The notes beneath the pieces were generated by a model. The model did not search any database. It had not been told where the DNA came from and saw only the letters and a list, made by a program, of their open reading frames with translations. Both the position numbers and the translations under genes were made by a program. Source: Verrucomicrobiales bacterium (GTDB taxonomy: Bacteria > Verrucomicrobiota > Verrucomicrobiia > Verrucomicrobiales > Verrucomicrobiaceae). Taken from it: a DNA stretch of 7,821 nt. The stretch spans positions 3,413-11,233 of the forward strand of contig DNXB01000558.1 of NCBI GenBank assembly GCA_003506995.1, given 5' to 3'. Shown piece by piece: positions 6,659 through 7,821 of the stretch (position 1 is the first letter of the stretch; each line of letters starts with the position of its first letter).

Positions 6659-7270
6659 ATGCACGCCGAAGCCGAAGCCCGCCTCTCCCAATGCTGCCCT
6701 GTCATGCGCCGCCTGATCAAGACGCATGGTCCCTGCGGCCTCGTGCCGCAAAAACGCTCGCCTTACGAGGCGCTGGTCAGCGCCGTGGCGCATCAGCAAC
6801 TCCACGCGAACGCCGCCGAGGCCATCCTGCGCCGTTTCAAGGCGCTGTTCCCCAAAACGCGTTTCCCGAAGCCGGAACAGGTTCTGGATGCGAGCGACGA
6901 AGCGTTGCGTGGCTGCGGCTTCTCCATGGGCAAGCTGCTCGCCATCCGCGACATTGCCGCCAAAACACTCAGCGGCCACATACCCACACGCGCAGCCGCC
7001 ACGAAGCTGGATGACGACGAATTGATCGCCCGCCTTGTCGAAGTGCGTGGTGTCGGCCGCTGGACGGTCGAGATGCTGCTCATCTTCACGTTGGGCCGCA
7101 TGGATGTGTTTCCCAGCGACGACTACGGCGTGCGCAACGGCTGGCGCATCGCCAAAAAGCTCGATGAGCTGCCCAAGCCAAAGGAATTCCGCCTGCTGGC
7201 CGCGTGCTGGCAGCCACACCGCACGCTGGCCGCGTGGTATCTGTGGCGTGCCGCGGACGCCGCCAAGTAG
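6659..7270 (+). CDS. AlkA-type DNA-3-methyladenine glycosylase (HhH-GPD family)
   Basis: A base-excision repair enzyme that should remove alkylated purines such as 3-methyladenine from DNA by cleaving the N-glycosidic bond. The 203-residue product has the hallmarks of the HhH-GPD superfamily: the helical segment PYEALVSAVAHQQL at 35-48, the helix-hairpin-helix LVEVRGVGRWT at 126-136, and the catalytic region FPSDDYGVRNG, where D155 matches the general Asp of AlkA. The end, with QPHRTLAAWYLWR, is typical of bacterial short AlkA homologues. There is no Cys cluster for iron-sulfur, unlike MutY and Nth, and no AlkA-like N-terminal beta domain. The ATG at 6659 was chosen because AGGCAGG ends 9 nt upstream; in-frame alternatives are ATG 6650, directly abutting that site, and GTG 6626. 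It is divergent from the FHA array and 69 bp upstream of the helicase gene, with no evident functional link to the array. Confidence 0.88.
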   Translation: MHAEAEARLSQCCPVMRRLIKTHGPCGLVPQKRSPYEALVSAVAHQQLHANAAEAILRRFKALFPKTRFPKPEQVLDASDEALRGCGFSMGKLLAIRDIAAKTLSGHIPTRAAATKLDDDELIARLVEVRGVGRWTVEMLLIFTLGRMDVFPSDDYGVRNGWRIAKKLDELPKPKEFRLLAACWQPHRTLAAWYLWRAADAAK

Positions 7271-7320
7271 CCCGGTTCCGCCGCAACTGGAGCACTGAAA
7301 CCCCTCGCAAGTTGCCTCAC

Positions 7321-7338
7321 GCACGCGTATGGGCGTGC
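7321..7338 (+). promoter_or_regulatory. Inverted repeat directly before the helicase start codon
   Basis: GCACGC-GTATGG-GCGTGC forms perfect 6-bp G+C-rich arms around a 6-nt loop and ends one base before the ATG at 7340. In mRNA it would cover the place where a ribosome-binding site should be, and no clear Shine-Dalgarno sequence is visible. It may tune translation of the helicase. There is no T run, so a terminator for the glycosylase gene is unlikely. Confidence 0.3.
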
Positions 7339-7339
7339 A

Positions 7340-7821
7340 ATGCCTTTTAAAGCCCTCGGTCTCGACCCCCACATCCTCCAAGCCATTCAAGAAGCCGGTT
7401 ACACGGAACCCACGCCGATCCAGTCGGCGGCCATTCCAGTGGTCATTCAAGGCGGGGACGTGATTGGCATCGCGCAGACCGGCACCGGCAAGACCGCCGC
7501 CTTCACCCTGCCGATCCTCACACGCCTGACAGCGCATCCTGTGCCGCAGGGCCAGCGCCGCCGCACCCGTGTGCTTGTGCTTGCTCCCACGCGTGAGCTC
7601 GTGGCGCAGATCGAGGAAAACGTGCTCGCCTACGCCAGGCATCTGCCGCTGAAAATTGCCAAAGTGTACGGCGGTGTCGGCGAAAAGCCGCAGAAGGACG
7701 CCCTGCGCGCCGGCAGCGACATCGTCGTCGCCTGCCCTGGGCGTTTGCTGGATTTGATGGGACAGGGCTGCGCGGATTTTTCCCAGCTCGAATACCTCGT
7801 GCTCGATGAGGCCGACCGCAT
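7340..7821 (+). CDS. rhlE: DEAD-box ATP-dependent RNA helicase, RhlE-like, C-terminus outside window
   Basis: The N-terminal 160 residues of a DEAD-box helicase, an enzyme that unwinds short RNA duplexes and remodels RNA-protein complexes in the cytoplasm using ATP. The motifs appear in order: the Q motif with F3 and PTPIQ at 24-28, motif I (Walker A) AQTGTGKT at 45-52, motif Ia APTREL at 82-87, the GG pair at 111-112, motif Ib as CPGR at 132-135, and motif II DEAD at 156-159, just before the window ends. Motif III and the second RecA domain lie beyond the edge. The short N-terminus and the AQTGTGKTAAFTLPIL stretch are like RhlE, although related bacterial subfamilies (DbpA, SrmB, CsdA) are not excluded without the C-terminus. 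Motif Ib normally reads TPGR, so C132 is unusual. ATG 7340 is the natural family start, placing the Q-motif Phe at residue 3. Confidence 0.92.
   Translation, partial: MPFKALGLDPHILQAIQEAGYTEPTPIQSAAIPVVIQGGDVIGIAQTGTGKTAAFTLPILTRLTAHPVPQGQRRRTRVLVLAPTRELVAQIEENVLAYARHLPLKIAKVYGGVGEKPQKDALRAGSDIVVACPGRLLDLMGQGCADFSQLEYLVLDEADR

Noticed and set aside
6590..7642. 350-residue minus-strand frame opposite the glycosylase and helicase
   Set aside because: Both plus-strand genes have clear family motifs in the same stretch; the antisense product has no recognisable domain.

Overview
The window is G+C-rich bacterial chromosome with two parts. The left 6.5 kb is a leftward (minus-strand) tandem array of three related genes for very long, soluble, coiled-coil proteins. 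Two of them begin with a forkhead-associated (FHA) phosphothreonine-binding domain. The right 1.2 kb runs the other way and holds two ordinary housekeeping genes: an AlkA-type DNA glycosylase and the first third of a DEAD-box RNA helicase. The housekeeping sequences and the lack of obvious Shine-Dalgarno sites before the FHA genes fit a Gram-negative such as Verrucomicrobiota/Planctomycetota. This placement is an impression from protein style, not a proven assignment.

Layout, in order of transcription of the array: (A) 6492-3919, an 857-residue protein with an intact FHA domain, a basic linker and a coiled coil; (B) 3766-1379, a 795-residue paralogue whose FHA domain is cut off after its first two strands and which carries an uninterrupted 36-heptad leucine ladder; (C) 1289-1, a third paralogue with an intact FHA domain and three tandem 46-residue repeats, running off the left edge. 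A and B share conserved blocks at both ends of the coil; C shares the first block, and the position of the second lies outside the window. The gaps are 152 bp (A to B) and 89 bp (B to C). The A-B gap is comparatively A+T-rich and contains a candidate terminator and a palindrome, so B may have its own promoter.

Gene A and the glycosylase are divergent across about 160 bp that contain two inverted repeats. The glycosylase and helicase are co-oriented with a 69-bp gap.

Working idea (inference): the array encodes a family of cytoplasmic scaffold or filament-forming proteins. A and C would dock on phosphothreonine through FHA, while B has lost FHA recognition and keeps only the rod. The most unusual points are the exact in-frame FHA deletion in B, B's Leu/Thr heptad ladder, and the conserved C-terminal block shared by A and B. 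No catalytic domain, signal peptide or membrane segment is visible in the three proteins.
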